From positions 234,598 to 298,597 of the forward strand of contig LATX02000228.1 of NCBI GenBank assembly GCA_001466705.2: 64,000 nucleotides of DNA, read 5' to 3'. Positions 25,639-36,420 of this stretch are shown in pieces; within the stretch, counting starts at the first letter, position 1; each line of letters begins with the position of its first letter. The notes under the pieces were generated by a model that did not search any database, had not been told where the DNA came from, and worked only from the letters and a program-made list of their open reading frames with translations. This stretch comes from Moniliophthora roreri (Eukaryota > Basidiomycota > Agaricomycetes > Agaricales > Marasmiaceae). The translations under genes and the position numbers were made by a program.

Positions 25639-25890
25639 AGGGAGAAGTCGGAAACTAGCATGTCACCCTCATACTGTCTGGCAACAGTCAAAAAATAACA
25701 AAAATTTCAACTCAAGTTTCTGCTGATTTCTCCACACCAAAAACTAGCCATGAATTTTCTGAATACAATGCTATATTTTTTGAGTAGTTACAATAAGTAT
25801 TAAGTGAGGAATAATTATCGAAAGTTTGGGTGTAGAGGAGAAGATGAGTGTGGTGAAATCAGCTGCAGCAAACTATTTTGAAAACAGCAA

Positions 25891-26722
25891 TAAAATTTTT
25901 ATTCAGCACAAACAATGTGATGCATGCACCTTCTGGAAGATACTTCAATGCCTCTCTAGTGTCTGTCTCATGCTTTTATCATCTTCCATTCTGAAACTGA
26001 TGAATCCTCTAAACACTCTAATAAGACAGTCATACAATCCATCTGGTTGAATGTTAATTGTGCCCAGCATGGATGGGTATGTGTCCTTCTACATAATCAT
26101 TTAATGTTGATAGATACTATAAATACTCCCACTGGATTTTCAGGTTTTCAGCTTCAGCTTGAGCATTCTCTGTTACAATTTTACTTCCATTGATGTTATA
26201 TTCCACTTGATTCCTGTTGTTTTCCATACCTTTTCCATCAAACACTTATTATTTCTTACATGCTTCTACTTCTACCAGACACATACATCTCCAGCTTCCT
26301 TTTTTATCTCTCTCTGTAGTTGTACTTGATTTATTGTTTTCACATGTTTTTCCTTATTTCACATGACTCTGAACACTCAGAGCTATTACTTAACCTAGTT
26401 ACAATTACTAGATTAATATGATGCCTTTGTACAGTATTTAAGCACTTAGACCAGAGCTCAAGTTCTTTAGCTTGACCTGGTTAATACCAGCTTGTTAAAC
26501 TCTCAAACTCTGACTGAATAACTCAAACTTGCTTTAGAATTTAACCATTAGAGATGTCTTTCTCTTTTGGGTTAGTTTGATGTTGTTTACACAAGCAATG
26601 TAACATTCTCCCCATGTGATTCCTTCCTTAATTGAGAATATGATGTGTCTACAGGCTGATGATGAAATAGCAGCTGCTAGTGTCATGGAAAACCTGAGGC
26701 TCAATACATTAGAGGCACAGAA
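25891..26722. other. Unassigned CpG-poor spacer
   Basis: No recognisable coding region or repeat boundaries between the Tc1/mariner element and the LTR. One 70-codon minus ORF (26534-26746) shows no features. Confidence 0.4.
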
Positions 26723-27006
26723 TGTGAAGATTGAGCTGGTCTGCAAGACAGTAAGGATCCAGGCCTCTGCTAAGGGCTGAAGATAAGGTTTATGAGGTTT
26801 GTTGAGAGGAATTAAAGAAAAAGTTGATTCAACTAAGGTACTAAGATAGATACATGGCCTTTAAATACTAAGAACTGTAACTAAGAATACTAAACAGAGA
26901 TGAACTAAGTATGGGATTGAGGAAGTAAGAAATTAGAAAATTTGTAAGTAAATGAGGATGTGAAATATAAGATGTGAAATATAGTGGGTGAGCCTGGATC
27001 ATGACA
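26723..27006 (-). repeat. LTR with adjoining polypurine tract
   Basis: In the minus direction the sequence starts TGTCATGATCCAGGCTC and ends ...CAATCTTCACA, the TG...CA form of an LTR. It is similar over its length to 37507-37835, which starts TGTCATGACCCAGGCTC and ends ...GATCCTCACA. Immediately upstream on the minus strand is AGAGGAGGGG, a polypurine tract, so this should be the 3' LTR of a minus-oriented retrotransposon. A TATTTAAAGG-like box lies midway. No 5-bp target duplication is seen at its outer edge. Confidence 0.65.
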
Positions 27007-27097
27007 TCACCCCTCCTCTAGGCCAAAATGCATGAATGATAGTATTGCTGGAGGGCAAGTTATAAGTAAGTCCAAGGCAAACTGATTAGAAAGACTT

Positions 27098-27866
27098 GAT
27101 GGGACTTGCCTTGAGCTGCCTTGATACCAATGTTTACTTCTGTACCCCCTCTGCTCAGCAAGTATGCAATAAACTTGAGTTCAATTAAGCATGCAGTATG
27201 GCAGTATGTACAGAAAATAAAGCCATGGAGAAATATGCTACAGAAAGGAGAATGTTTACAATATACACTAATATTACTAGAGCTTGTAATATAGAGCAAC
27301 TAGAGTTATGTTGAAGAACTAGTACTACCACTATGAGGAGGAATCACTGTATCAATTAAGGTAAGTAACTCTTCAAGATGATCCTCAGCCATAAGGTTGT
27401 CAACTACATTTGGGTGTATATTAATAATTTCTTGTCCTTCATCATACCTAGACTATGCATAAAGTCCATATGATCACATTGNGATGGGACTTGCCTTGAG
27501 CTGCCTTGATACCAATGTTTACTTCTGTACCCCCTCTGCTCAGCAAGTATGCAATAAACTTGAGTTCAATTAAGCATGCAGTATGGCAGTATGTACAGAA
27601 AATAAAGCCATGGAGAAATATGCTACAGAAAGGAGAATGTTTACAATATACACTAATATTACTAGAGCTTGTAATATAGAGCAACTAGAGTTATGTTGAA
27701 GAACTAGTACTACCACTATGAGGAGGAATCACTGTATCAATTAAGGTAAGTAACTCTTCAAGATGATCCTCAGCCATAAGGTTGTCAACTACATTTGGGT
27801 GTATATTAATAATTTCTTGTCCTTCATCATATCCAGACTATGCATAAAGTCCATATGATCACATTG
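27098..27866. repeat. Near-identical 384-bp direct duplication around an N
   Basis: Bases 27098-27481 are repeated at 27483-27866 with about two differences, separated by a single N at 27482. The pattern is what overlapping but unmerged contig ends would give. A real tandem duplication is less likely because the N sits exactly at the joint. Confidence 0.85.
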
Positions 27867-29120
27867 ATACATAAACTTCATAATTTGAAGCTGCTTAAAG
27901 GTCTTGGGTTTGAGATGGTTACATCTGTCAGTATCTGTTTTCTTGCTGGATGAGAAAACCCACTTGCAAGGTACTGCAGATGCTTGAATGGGAAGAACAT
28001 CTATAGTGATCTTGTAAAGGAGTGGAAACTTGAAACAGTTGAGCTAATGCTCTAGCTAGTCAGTATTTAGTCAGATAGTTCAGAAGAATCTTAGACCTGC
28101 TACTAGTGAAGTAGATTAAAATTCTGCATCTCATGTAAACCATCTTTGATGATTGGTTGCTCTCAGAACTATTTCAGCTCAGCATCAACAACTTTCTTGT
28201 TACTTGGCTGAGATGTCCCAGTGCTAGTTGTGCTTGAGAATGATATGTTGGGATTGAAGTCTAAGAATGAAGCTGCCAAGTCATTGAGATGTCTCAAGCC
28301 AAATTGTTGATTTCTTGCAGAACATGATGTTGATGTGGTAACTGTGGTGTGGGTGGCCTGTGCAGGAATGGCTTTATTGTCAACTGGTGATGCCTCTTGA
28401 AACTGAAGCATCTATTATAGTATTGAGTGTCTATTATTAGGGATACATGCAAAACACTTACTGTAGTATGCAGTCTCCTTTGCTGCTCAATATTCACTAG
28501 ATGACCAGTGTCACTTGATCCACTGAAACTTGATAGTTGAGTTAATGATTAGGAAACCATTGAGAGAATGAAGGATAATCAATTACACAAAAAACTCACC
28601 CATAGCAAGAATATATAGTGGTGAGCTCCAAGAGTATTCCAGACACTCTTTAAGCTTCTCTATAGAAGCTCCTGTTTGAGCTTCTAAAGATACATGATAA
28701 GCTTTTCTATAATGGAAGAATGAGGGAAAGAGTTGGGTTCTTCTCAGTGGACAAGATTTTCTGCATGCAGTGTAGGTAGAACAAAAACCATTGAACATCA
28801 AGAAGCACACATAAGTGTGCTTCTGACAGACCTTCCTGGATTTCAGAGTGATCTGCAAGGAATTTGCAAATAGCCTGTTGAGTTTTTGAGTCAAGTTGTA
28901 TTAAGCTAATAAAGAGATCACTTACCATATAAAGCTCTAGCAATTGGTCAATCATCAAAAACATTGAATACCATCAAGTCTCCACATTTCCGAGAAGGAC
29001 AACACTATGTAAAAGATAGAGTGAGCCATCTTGTTTCAAACTCCAGCTGTGTAAGTTATTTCCCTCTTGAATAAGGTCTATAAACTCTTCACACTTCAAC
29101 CCTGAGTTCTGGTATGCATT
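27867..29120 (-). pseudogene. hAT transposase, C-terminal half (left of the Harbinger insertion)
   Basis: On the minus strand the order of segments matches the end of fungal hAT transposases: FLMIDQLLELY (28964 region), LSTEKNPTLSLILPL, KLKECLEYSW (~28640), and the dimerisation region ILDVLPIQ-like text reading DVLPIQASAVPC...FSSSKKTDT at ~28020-27910. It continues the fragment at 32596-33660 from which it is cut by the Harbinger element at 29121. Frameshifts and stops are present. The family-typical arginine in the VETRW motif reads Trp here, which fits CpG decay. Confidence 0.75.
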
Positions 29121-29401
29121 AGGGGAATTCAGAGTTGATTTCAGATGTCAATTTCAAGCTGATTTCGACCCCAATTTCGACTCCGATTTCTTGTCTCATA
29201 GATTTGAATCAGAGCCCAATTTGACATGATTTCATGCGCTGATTTCAGACAGCTCAGCCTTGTTGCCAGAGTCCTATCTGAGTCTGAATATAAGTACATG
29301 TTCCATAGCGCACCTTCAGGTTGTCATCCACATCTTTTCCTGTATATTTTTACTACTGACCAACTACCAACCCTCTTTTCTGTAATTTATTTGTACTCAG
29401 C

Positions 29402-30843
29402 ATGGCTTGTAAGCACAAGAATGACGCTGACAGTGAAAATCTCAGAGTCTGGCAAGCACTTGAGAAGCAGTTGGCCAAAGCCAAGGCAAGCAAGAAGGGA
29501 GGAGGCCACAGACAGACAAAGAAGGCAAAAACAGATAAGAAGAAGGACAAAGAGAAGACACACATTATTTTTGTCAAGTGAGTGATGTAGTTTTTCTCCT
29601 TTTAACTGTCTTTTCTCACCGTTTAACAGCTGGAAAAAAGAAGCAGCTTTCTTGACAGACTGAATGATTACCAGTATTGAAGACTCTGACGCCTGTTGTG
29701 AAGCTTTTGGCATGCAGCATGTAGAGAGAACATCATCAAATAACAGCCAAGGGAAGACTGTTGCCTCTCATGCACAAGACCTTGCACAGTACACATTCCT
29801 GGACCCAGATGTGCCAAAAGGTAGTTGGAATCAGCACAGTCTTGTTGACCTGGGTAAGGTATGCCAGAACCATATTATTTGGTGAGTTCCATGTAGTTTG
29901 GAGTGACAAAGACACTGATTATTCCAACAGGCTCAAAACAAACTTCATAAAACATCAGAACACACTCAGTCAGACTGGGCATGGCCTTGTTATAGATGAC
30001 AGGTCTAATAAGCTGTATGAAGACTTGAGCAATGCCTGGAGTAAGTGTTCAACTCTATCTTGGTGCCATCCAATGCTGACAGTCAGTTCTATACAGATAA
30101 GATTTCCAAGGAATTTCCATATTATCAATGAATGGAGAATCTCTATGGTGGCAACCCTGCTGTTGATACCTCTGCTGTATCAAACAGTCAGACCCCTGTT
30201 GACTTGGGTGTTCTTCAGCATTGTGAAGCATCAGCAAGGAAGGAGGTAGGTATTCTATAAGTCTTATCAAATGCTTTCTGACAAACTTTCACATACAGAC
30301 TACTAATAAGACATCTGATAATGTTTCGAGCTCAAGCAATAGTGATAACAGCAGTGACAAAGACTATGACAATGAAGAGGAGGAGGAAAGTAGGAGACCA
30401 ACTACTTCCCACACTCCTGCTTCCCACTGCAACCACATGGTTGATCCTCAATCACCTGCCACTGTCCGTTCAAAGTCTATTGTCTCTAAGACCCCAACTC
30501 CTGCCACACCAACCCTTCAGCATACAGCTCAACGTCAGTCTCGATGCCAAACTATTGGTAACCAGCTTGCTGAAGCTCTTGCTACTGCAAATGAGTCCTC
30601 AGAGAAAATGGCTTAAATCTGAGCTAATGCACAGTCAACTACTGTGATTGAGCTTAAGAGGATGCAGCTGGAACATGAAAGGGAGGTGGCAAGAGAGTGA
30701 TAGGCACATGAGTGAGATATGTTGCAGGGGCAAATCCTTCTTGCTCAGGCTCAAGCAGGACAAGCTTCATTTAGCCCCCAGCCTCCTCTCTCTATGCCAG
30801 GTACTTCTAATCTTCAGATTGACCCTGCTTTGCTACATTAATC
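29402..30843 (+). pseudogene. Harbinger second ORF (Myb/SANT-like protein) relic
   Basis: The ATG at 29402 opens a Lys-rich N-terminus (AKAKASKKGGGHRQTKKAK). It is spliced by a ~60-bp GTGAGT...AACAG intron to NWKKEAAFLTD, a Trp-centred segment like the Myb/SANT-type DNA-binding domain of Harbinger partner proteins. A later segment LKTNFIKHQNTLSQTGHGL resembles the second conserved block. The C-terminal third is Ser/Asp/Glu-rich (SSSNSDNSSDKDYDNEEEEE) and then Pro/Thr-rich. Stops interrupt several blocks, so this copy is not functional. In the family this protein helps the transposase bind DNA and enter the nucleus. Confidence 0.6.
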
Positions 30844-31029
30844 ACATCAGTATACCAATTTAATTCTCATTTAGATGCCTAAGTAAATGCTCTTTTAGCT
30901 CCTCTCTTTTAATTCTTCTTCTTAATAACTCAACTTCATTTGTATCCTCCTGCACTTCTTCATTTCTGTGCCTCTCCATATTCTCATCTTTCATTAGCTA
31001 AAATCTATAATCCTTTTTGATAAAATTTG

Positions 31030-32435
31030 TCTTTATCCATATCAATACCATCTTCATGGTCCATAGCAAACATATGCAGATGAATGCATGTTATTATCCA
31101 GAGTGTGGCAAATTTGAGACCATCTTCATCATCAATGCAAACTCATAGACTATGAAGGGATCCCCAATGCCTTTTGAGAAAGCCAATGGTATGTTCTGAC
31201 TGCACCCATATACCAGAAACATACAAGTTGTACAATGTGTTTTCTGGTGTATCTTTTTCAGGCCTAAGAGTGTTTTAGGAAATGTGTAATCAGACAAGCA
31301 AACTCTTCACTTATGCTTTATATGGTGCTTGACACCAGTTCTGTAAGGGATATGCTGAATCTGCCCATATCCATTCTCCATCATGAAGATATTTTGTCTG
31401 GTTCTGGTAGATAGCTGTTGTTGTCCAAGCAGTTGCATCATGCTGGCTACCAGGAAGGCCAACTGAATAGTCAACTATTCACAGGTCTGGTGTTGAGACA
31501 ATCTTTGAAAATTAGTTAGATATAGTACAACTTGTAAGAGTATATCATGATACATACCTGAACAGTCATTAAATGATTGCATTTCCAGTCAAACCATGAA
31601 TTCCCAAAGTGTGCAGGTCATGCATACACTGGAGAGAGTGTTCCATCAACTCCAAGGATGCCATTCCTCCACTCTGGACAAGATCTTGCTTCTGTCCACT
31701 CTTTTGCCTTCTCCCATTGTTCCTCATCTGGAGGATAAACAGTTGCAGCTCAAAACTGAGGGTCCAGGCATGCCAACATCACCTGGTATGTGACTAGCTC
31801 TACAGTCCCAAAACCTATTCCTGCCCACAAAGCAATCTTGATTGTACTTGCTGCATTTCCATAGTGTCCAAACTGATACAATGCAACAGCTATCTGATGA
31901 TCAACTGGTGACTGTGGCACATTGGACTTGTTGTGGAAAACTGGATTCCAAGAAATAGCTTCAACTAGCTTGTCGAAGGCTTTGGGATCAATTCAGAGAT
32001 ATGAACAAAAAATATCTGGCTGGTTGAATTTCCATTCAGTAAGAAGAAGGTTGAGATTTTCCTTCGTCTTACAAATGGAAGTCCATTCATTGAGGTAACA
32101 CTTTGAGTATAATGTTCCCATGAGGACCAGAAGCTGATGGCTAAGAGGATCTTCATCATCCATATCCTCCTCCAAGTCAAGATCCACATTATCCCCACCA
32201 GCCACTGTAAGTTCAGCATTTATTTCTTCATCAAACTCATCAGGCCAGTCCCTATCATCATTGAGCGCCCTCTTCTGTTTTTCGGTGATAAGCTGGATGA
32301 TATAGGTGTGAAGAAGGGCTTCAGTAGCATCTTGATGTTCTGTGGTGCATGCTGTAGGGATGAGGATCATATTGAAAAGTATCTACAGTGCTGTTGATTA
32401 TTGTACTGATAAGGATCTTTAAACTCCGACGCCAT
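31030..32435 (-). pseudogene. PIF/Harbinger DDE transposase relic
   Basis: The frame likely started at the ATG ending at 32435 (MASEFKDPY). Conserved blocks follow on the minus strand: DEFDEEINAE, RIDPKAFDKLVEAI...NPVFHN, VDHQIAVALYQFGHYGNAAS, WAGIGFGTVELVT, SCPEWRNGILGVDGTLSPVY (with the first catalytic Asp), and at the end VQSEHTIGFLKRHWGSLHSL and FATLWIITCIHLHM. Order and motifs match basidiomycete Harbinger transposases. Several stops and at least one frameshift break it. Confidence 0.82.
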
Positions 32436-32595
32436 GACAGAATGGAAGCAATGAGAAATCTGATTCAGTTTGAGTTCCCCGTTTAGAGCAGTTGATTTCA
32501 AGCTGATTCCAAGGTTTATTTGGAAGAAATCAGAAACAAAATTGGGGTCAAAATCAGCTCAAAATTGACATCTGAAATCAACTCTGAATTCTCCT

Positions 32596-33660
32596 ATTAA
32601 TAACACTATGTGCTATGGCACAGACATTATCCTCTAGTGCATTTCAACTCAGATTCATTGCAAAGCTCCTAAGGTATGTTCTCTGACTGGAAGTCATCAT
32701 GTGCCTACAACTTACTATCATTCTATTGATCAGGAATTTGGATAAGATGCTTTAGCACAGCTTGAACAGCAATATTAATAACATGTAGAAAACAACTGTA
32801 GGAGAATTGATGTGTAGATGTGGAATATAAACATAGATTTAAGTTGGGGCTACTAAATTTGATTGAACTTTGTATTAAAGCTGATTCCAAGACCTTGCAA
32901 GTATATTGTGACTTCTGACATACATGGGTTGTTATTAGATGTGTTATCAAGTGTTATTGTTGAAATCTGTACTCAATCAGATGTATTAGTGTTGCATAAA
33001 TATGAACAGAGAGATCTCATACCTTGTGTAGAATGCCCACATTATGAAGAACACCAATGATTACCTCAGTGATATTTGCACTGGTATGAGAACCCTTAAT
33101 ATGGTGAAAGGTGATGAGTTCAGAGTGAATTTCAAGGTGGTTACTATTGGGGCTTAGAGCCATGTAATGCACTGTAACTGCTAGATAGCTCTCAAGGTTA
33201 GTGTGGGACTGAATGTCAGAAGTCAGGGCAATATGCTCAAGCACAGTAGTCTAATATGAATTATAAGATGATTCTTAGAGTGAAGAGGAAGCTAAACTTA
33301 CCTATATGCATTTGGCCATTGCAGTGTATTCAGTCTGGAACTGCTTAGCAATAAGCTCAGCCAGAGCTGTGCAATAGGGAATGTTCTTCTCTTTGAGCTC
33401 TGTTCAAGTAAAGCAGAAGCTCTCAAAGTTCAGGACACTCAATTGTGTTCATTGCCTATAATACGGGTCAGTATTAATACACACAAGAAAGATATCAATG
33501 AACTTGCCTGATTATTTACTTGTTTGGTGAACTACTCAGACATGTAGAAACCTTTGAGCATGAATTTTAGGCATAGAAGCTTGCTCTCATCAACCTTCTT
33601 GTAAACATTCTCCCATTCTTTCAGATGGTGAATCAACACAAGCTCTTCTTAAATTTTGCC
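32596..33660 (-). pseudogene. hAT transposase, central part (right of the Harbinger insertion)
   Basis: Minus-strand text includes LTSDIQSHTNLESYLAVTVHYM (33240-33150; the catalytic Asp region of hAT enzymes, family form TSDIWS), SHTSANITEV, and CFLHVINIAVQAVLKHLI (~32800-32745; the conserved Cys-x2-His region). Near 33530-33650 lies the upstream segment LKEWENV...FMLKGFY. Decay is visible as stops. The same region is repeated almost unchanged at 35079-35690. Confidence 0.75.
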
Positions 33661-35012
33661 AAGTTTCTAGAAGTGCTCACAAAGGCACTTATTCATGTTA
33701 CGTTACTTGCGCAGCAACGACAACAACTCAACAATCCGCTGTGACGTAGCGGCGCTAAGTTGACAAAAGGAGCAAGTTCGAGTTTGAGTTCCTCAGCTCG
33801 CGCTAAAGTTCTCAGAGTTCGGTCGAGGTGAGCAAGATGTCCAAAGGATTAACTAGGTCAAGCTGAGGTAGCTTAGACCTGCAAACTACCTACTTATACA
33901 ACGATTGTAGTCTACTAGTTGCATACAAACTGCTAGTGCGACATCGTTTGTTTAGTAAATAGAGTGTCCCTTTGTCGTCATAATAAATAGGAACATGACA
34001 TCAGAAGTGATGTCAAGGAAGTAAAAATAATTATAGTGATACAATAAGCGACGTCAGGAATGACATCGCATCATAAATAGAAAGAGAAAGAATCGAATAG
34101 AATAATGACATCAACTTGATGTCATGAATGACACAATGATGATATCTTAAATACGGAGATAGGCATAGAATTAGAAAAGGGGACTGGGAATGTGGATGTG
34201 TCCAGATGTTAATGAGAAGCATAGATAGAAAAGAGAAAACTAACGCTCGAAGGCGCCAAAGTGCCAAAGCAAGAAATAGAAAGAAGGAAAAAAGATAGTC
34301 TGTCATGTCCAACTGTAACAATTCATGCTGGCACAGTTCTGCCAAGTGTGCTAATGGTCATTGGATGGGAAATACATTCAGTAAAAGGTAGATTTGAAAA
34401 AAAAATAACTAATATGCAAAGTTTACAACCAATGAAAGAGTACTCAGACTTGAAAGGTGGTGAAGTCAAAGGATGCCTGTTGGCTGGCAAAGCATTGAAG
34501 GGTATATCAGTCTCAAGAGGTCATATGAAATACTAGATATCTGTTGCAAATGCTGAGTTTACATGTGCCACAGTCTTGCTGAGGGTTGAGCCAAAGGTGG
34601 TAGAGGCACTAGGTGTGAAAGCCTGAGAAGGAAGTAGTAGGCTCAATACCAGTAACAGAGGATGTGGTGGAGAGTGTGGTGGAGGATGTCACTGAGGTAG
34701 GAGGTTGACACACAGATAGTATATAGGGGGTTGCCAGAGGTGATATTGCTACAGCTGTGTTTAAGGTTGTAGATGTTGCTGAGGGTGGCTATGGAGTGTG
34801 AGGTGGATGGGGATACATGTTCCTCACTGTAGATGACCTTGGCTGCTCTGCAGACCTGTGTTTATGCTTCTTGTGTTTAGAGGCAGGCTGTGGTCCTGGT
34901 TCTGGCCAGGTGACATGTCTTGTCATGTTGCCAGCATTATTAGTGTTAAAATGATAATGTTAGAATTGTATTTGAGGGATCTGTGGAGTAGGGGGTTGAG
35001 ATGGCTGCTGAT
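33018..35012. repeat. Direct duplication, copy 1 (with MITE)
   Basis: Apart from the insert at 33698-34320, this interval matches 35079-36420 nearly base for base, with scattered substitutions and a few short insertions or deletions. The second copy begins directly after the N at 35078. The most economical explanation is two haplotypes of the same locus placed in tandem by the assembler; a true duplication cannot be excluded. Confidence 0.8.
33698..34320. mobile_element. MITE-like insertion, 623 bp, with empty site in the other copy
   Basis: The insert is flanked by ATTCATG on both sides (33691-33697 and 34321-34327). The duplicated copy at ~35720 has a single, slightly changed site (ATTTATG) and no insert, which is direct evidence of insertion. 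The inner ends carry short GTTAC/GTAAC inverted motifs only, so the superfamily is uncertain; a 7- to 8-bp duplication suggests hAT. It has no coding region. CpG is common here compared with its surroundings, so it is probably young. Three 18- to 19-bp palindromes of TGACATCA type lie inside (33997-34014, 34049-34066, 34106-34124). Confidence 0.8.
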
Positions 35013-35077
35013 AATAAGGATGCTGTCCCCAAGGTACATGATGAGGTGAACCAGAATGTCCAAAGCCTAACTGATNC
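34321..35077 (-). pseudogene. hAT transposase, N-terminal region, copy 1
   Basis: Upstream part of the broken hAT gene on the minus strand. It encodes a Pro/Ser/Thr-rich segment (about 34700-34560) and a segment with a Cys-x2-Cys (SFIGCKLCILVIF). A BED-type zinc finger would be expected here in the family; I cannot read a complete one. The sequence ends at the N at 35078. Confidence 0.4.
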
Positions 35078-35078
35078 C
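35078..35078. other. Unresolved base marking a contig joint
   Basis: Single N bases occur at 27482, 35078, 37165, 43793 and 61309. Those at 27482 and 35078 lie at the junction of near-identical direct duplications. The one at 37165 coincides with a frame change in the gag relic. Confidence 0.9.
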
Positions 35079-36420
35079 TTGTGTAGAATGCCCACATTGT
35101 GAAGAATACCAATGATTACCTCAGTGATATTTGCACTGGTATGAGAACCCTTAATATGGTGAAAGGTGATGAGTTCAGAGTGAATTTCAAGGTGGTTACT
35201 ATTGGGGCTTAGAGCCATGTAATGCACTGTAACTGCTAGATAGCTCTCAAGGTTAGTGTGGGACCAAATGTCAGAAGTCAGGGCAATATGCTCAAGCACA
35301 GTAGTCTAACATGAATTATAAGATGATTCTTAGAGTGAAGAGGAAGCTAAACTTACCTATATGCATTTGGCCATTGCAGTGTATTCAGCCAGAGCTGTGC
35401 AATAGGGAATGTTCTTCTCTTTGAGGTCTGTTCAAGTAAAGCAGGAGCTCTCAAAGTTCAGGACACTCAATTGTGTTCATTGCCTATAATATGGGACAGT
35501 ATTAATACACACAGGAAAGATATCAATGAACTTGCCTGATTATTTACAACAAACCACTTGATGAGTCTGATGTAGAAACCTTTGAGCATGAATTTTAGGC
35601 ATGGAAGCTTGCTCTCATCAACCTTCTTGCAAACATTCTCCCATTCTTTCAGATGGTGAATCAGCACAAGCTCTTCTTAAATTTTGCTATGTTTCTGGAA
35701 GTGCTTACAAAGGCACTTATTTATGCTGGCACAGTTCCACCAAGTGTGCTAATGGTCATTGGATGGGAAATACATTCAGTAAAAGGTAAATTTGAAAAAA
35801 TAACTAATATGCAAAGTTTACAACCAATGAAAGAGTACTCAGACTTGAAAGGTGGTGAAGTCAAAGGATGCCTGTTGGCTGGCAAAGCATTGAAGGGTAT
35901 ATCAGTCTCAAGAGGTCATATGAAATACTAGATATCTGTTGCAAATGCTGAGTTTACATGTGCCACAGTCTTGCTGAGGGTTGAGCCAAAGGTGGTAGAG
36001 GCACCAGGTGTGAAAGCCTGAGGAGGAAGTGGTAAGGTTCTGGTAGGCCCAATACCAGTAACAGAGGATGTGGTGGAGAATGTGGTGGAGAATGTCACTG
36101 AGGTAGGAGGTTGACACACAGATAGTATATAGAGGGTTGCCAGAGGTGATATTGCTACAGTTGTGTTTAAGATTGTAGATGTTGCTGAGAGTGGCTATGG
36201 AGTGTGAGGTGGATGGGGATACATGTTCCTCACTGTGGATGACCTTGGCTGCTCTGCAGACCTGTGTTTATGCTTCTTGTGTTGAGAGGCAGGCTGTGGT
36301 CCTGGTTCTGGCCAGGTGACATGTCTTATCATGTTGCCAGCATTATTAGTGTTAAAATGATAATGTTAGAATTGTATTTGAGGGATCTGTGGAGTAGGGG
36401 GTTGAGATGGCTGCTGATAA
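35079..36420 (-). pseudogene. hAT transposase fragment, copy 2 (without MITE)
   Basis: Second copy of the central and N-terminal hAT region. It preserves LTSDIWSHTNLESYLAVTVHYM with the family Trp after TSDI, where copy 1 has Gln, and the RLIKWFVVNNQ segment that is deleted in copy 1. The ~620-bp MITE is absent at ~35720. The copy is thus slightly less decayed than copy 1, yet it is truncated at the N (35078). Confidence 0.7.

Larger units (their letters stand above)
21905..25890. mobile_element. Tc1/mariner-like element with long inverted repeats and two genes
   Basis: The ends are TTGCTGTTTTCAAAATAG and its inverse, directly flanked by TA (21903-21904 and 25891-25892), the target duplication expected for Tc1/mariner. 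Terminal inverted repeats run ~200 bp each (21905-~22110 and ~25685-25890) with roughly 80% identity by eye; many differences are CpG/TpG type. Inside are a plus-strand DDE transposase relic (22160-23324) and an oppositely oriented second gene (25638-~23440). Total length is 3986 bp, longer than a minimal Tc1 element because of the second gene. Both genes carry stops, so this copy is probably inactive. Confidence 0.88.
29121..32595. mobile_element. PIF/Harbinger element, 3475 bp, with two genes
   Basis: Ends are AGGGGAATTCAGAGTTGA and AGGAGAATTCAGAGTTGA in inverted orientation; the inverted repeats extend ~72 bp with around ten differences, mostly C/T or G/A. The flanking triplet ATT occurs on both sides (29118-29120, 32596-32598), fitting the 3-bp target duplication of this superfamily. 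It holds the two standard genes: a DDE transposase on the minus strand and a second, SANT/Myb-like protein gene on the plus strand. Both are degraded. The element sits inside the hAT transposase gene, so it inserted later. Confidence 0.88.

Noticed and set aside
27060..27684. Two identical minus-strand ORFs
   Set aside because: They come from the N-joined duplication and show no domain.
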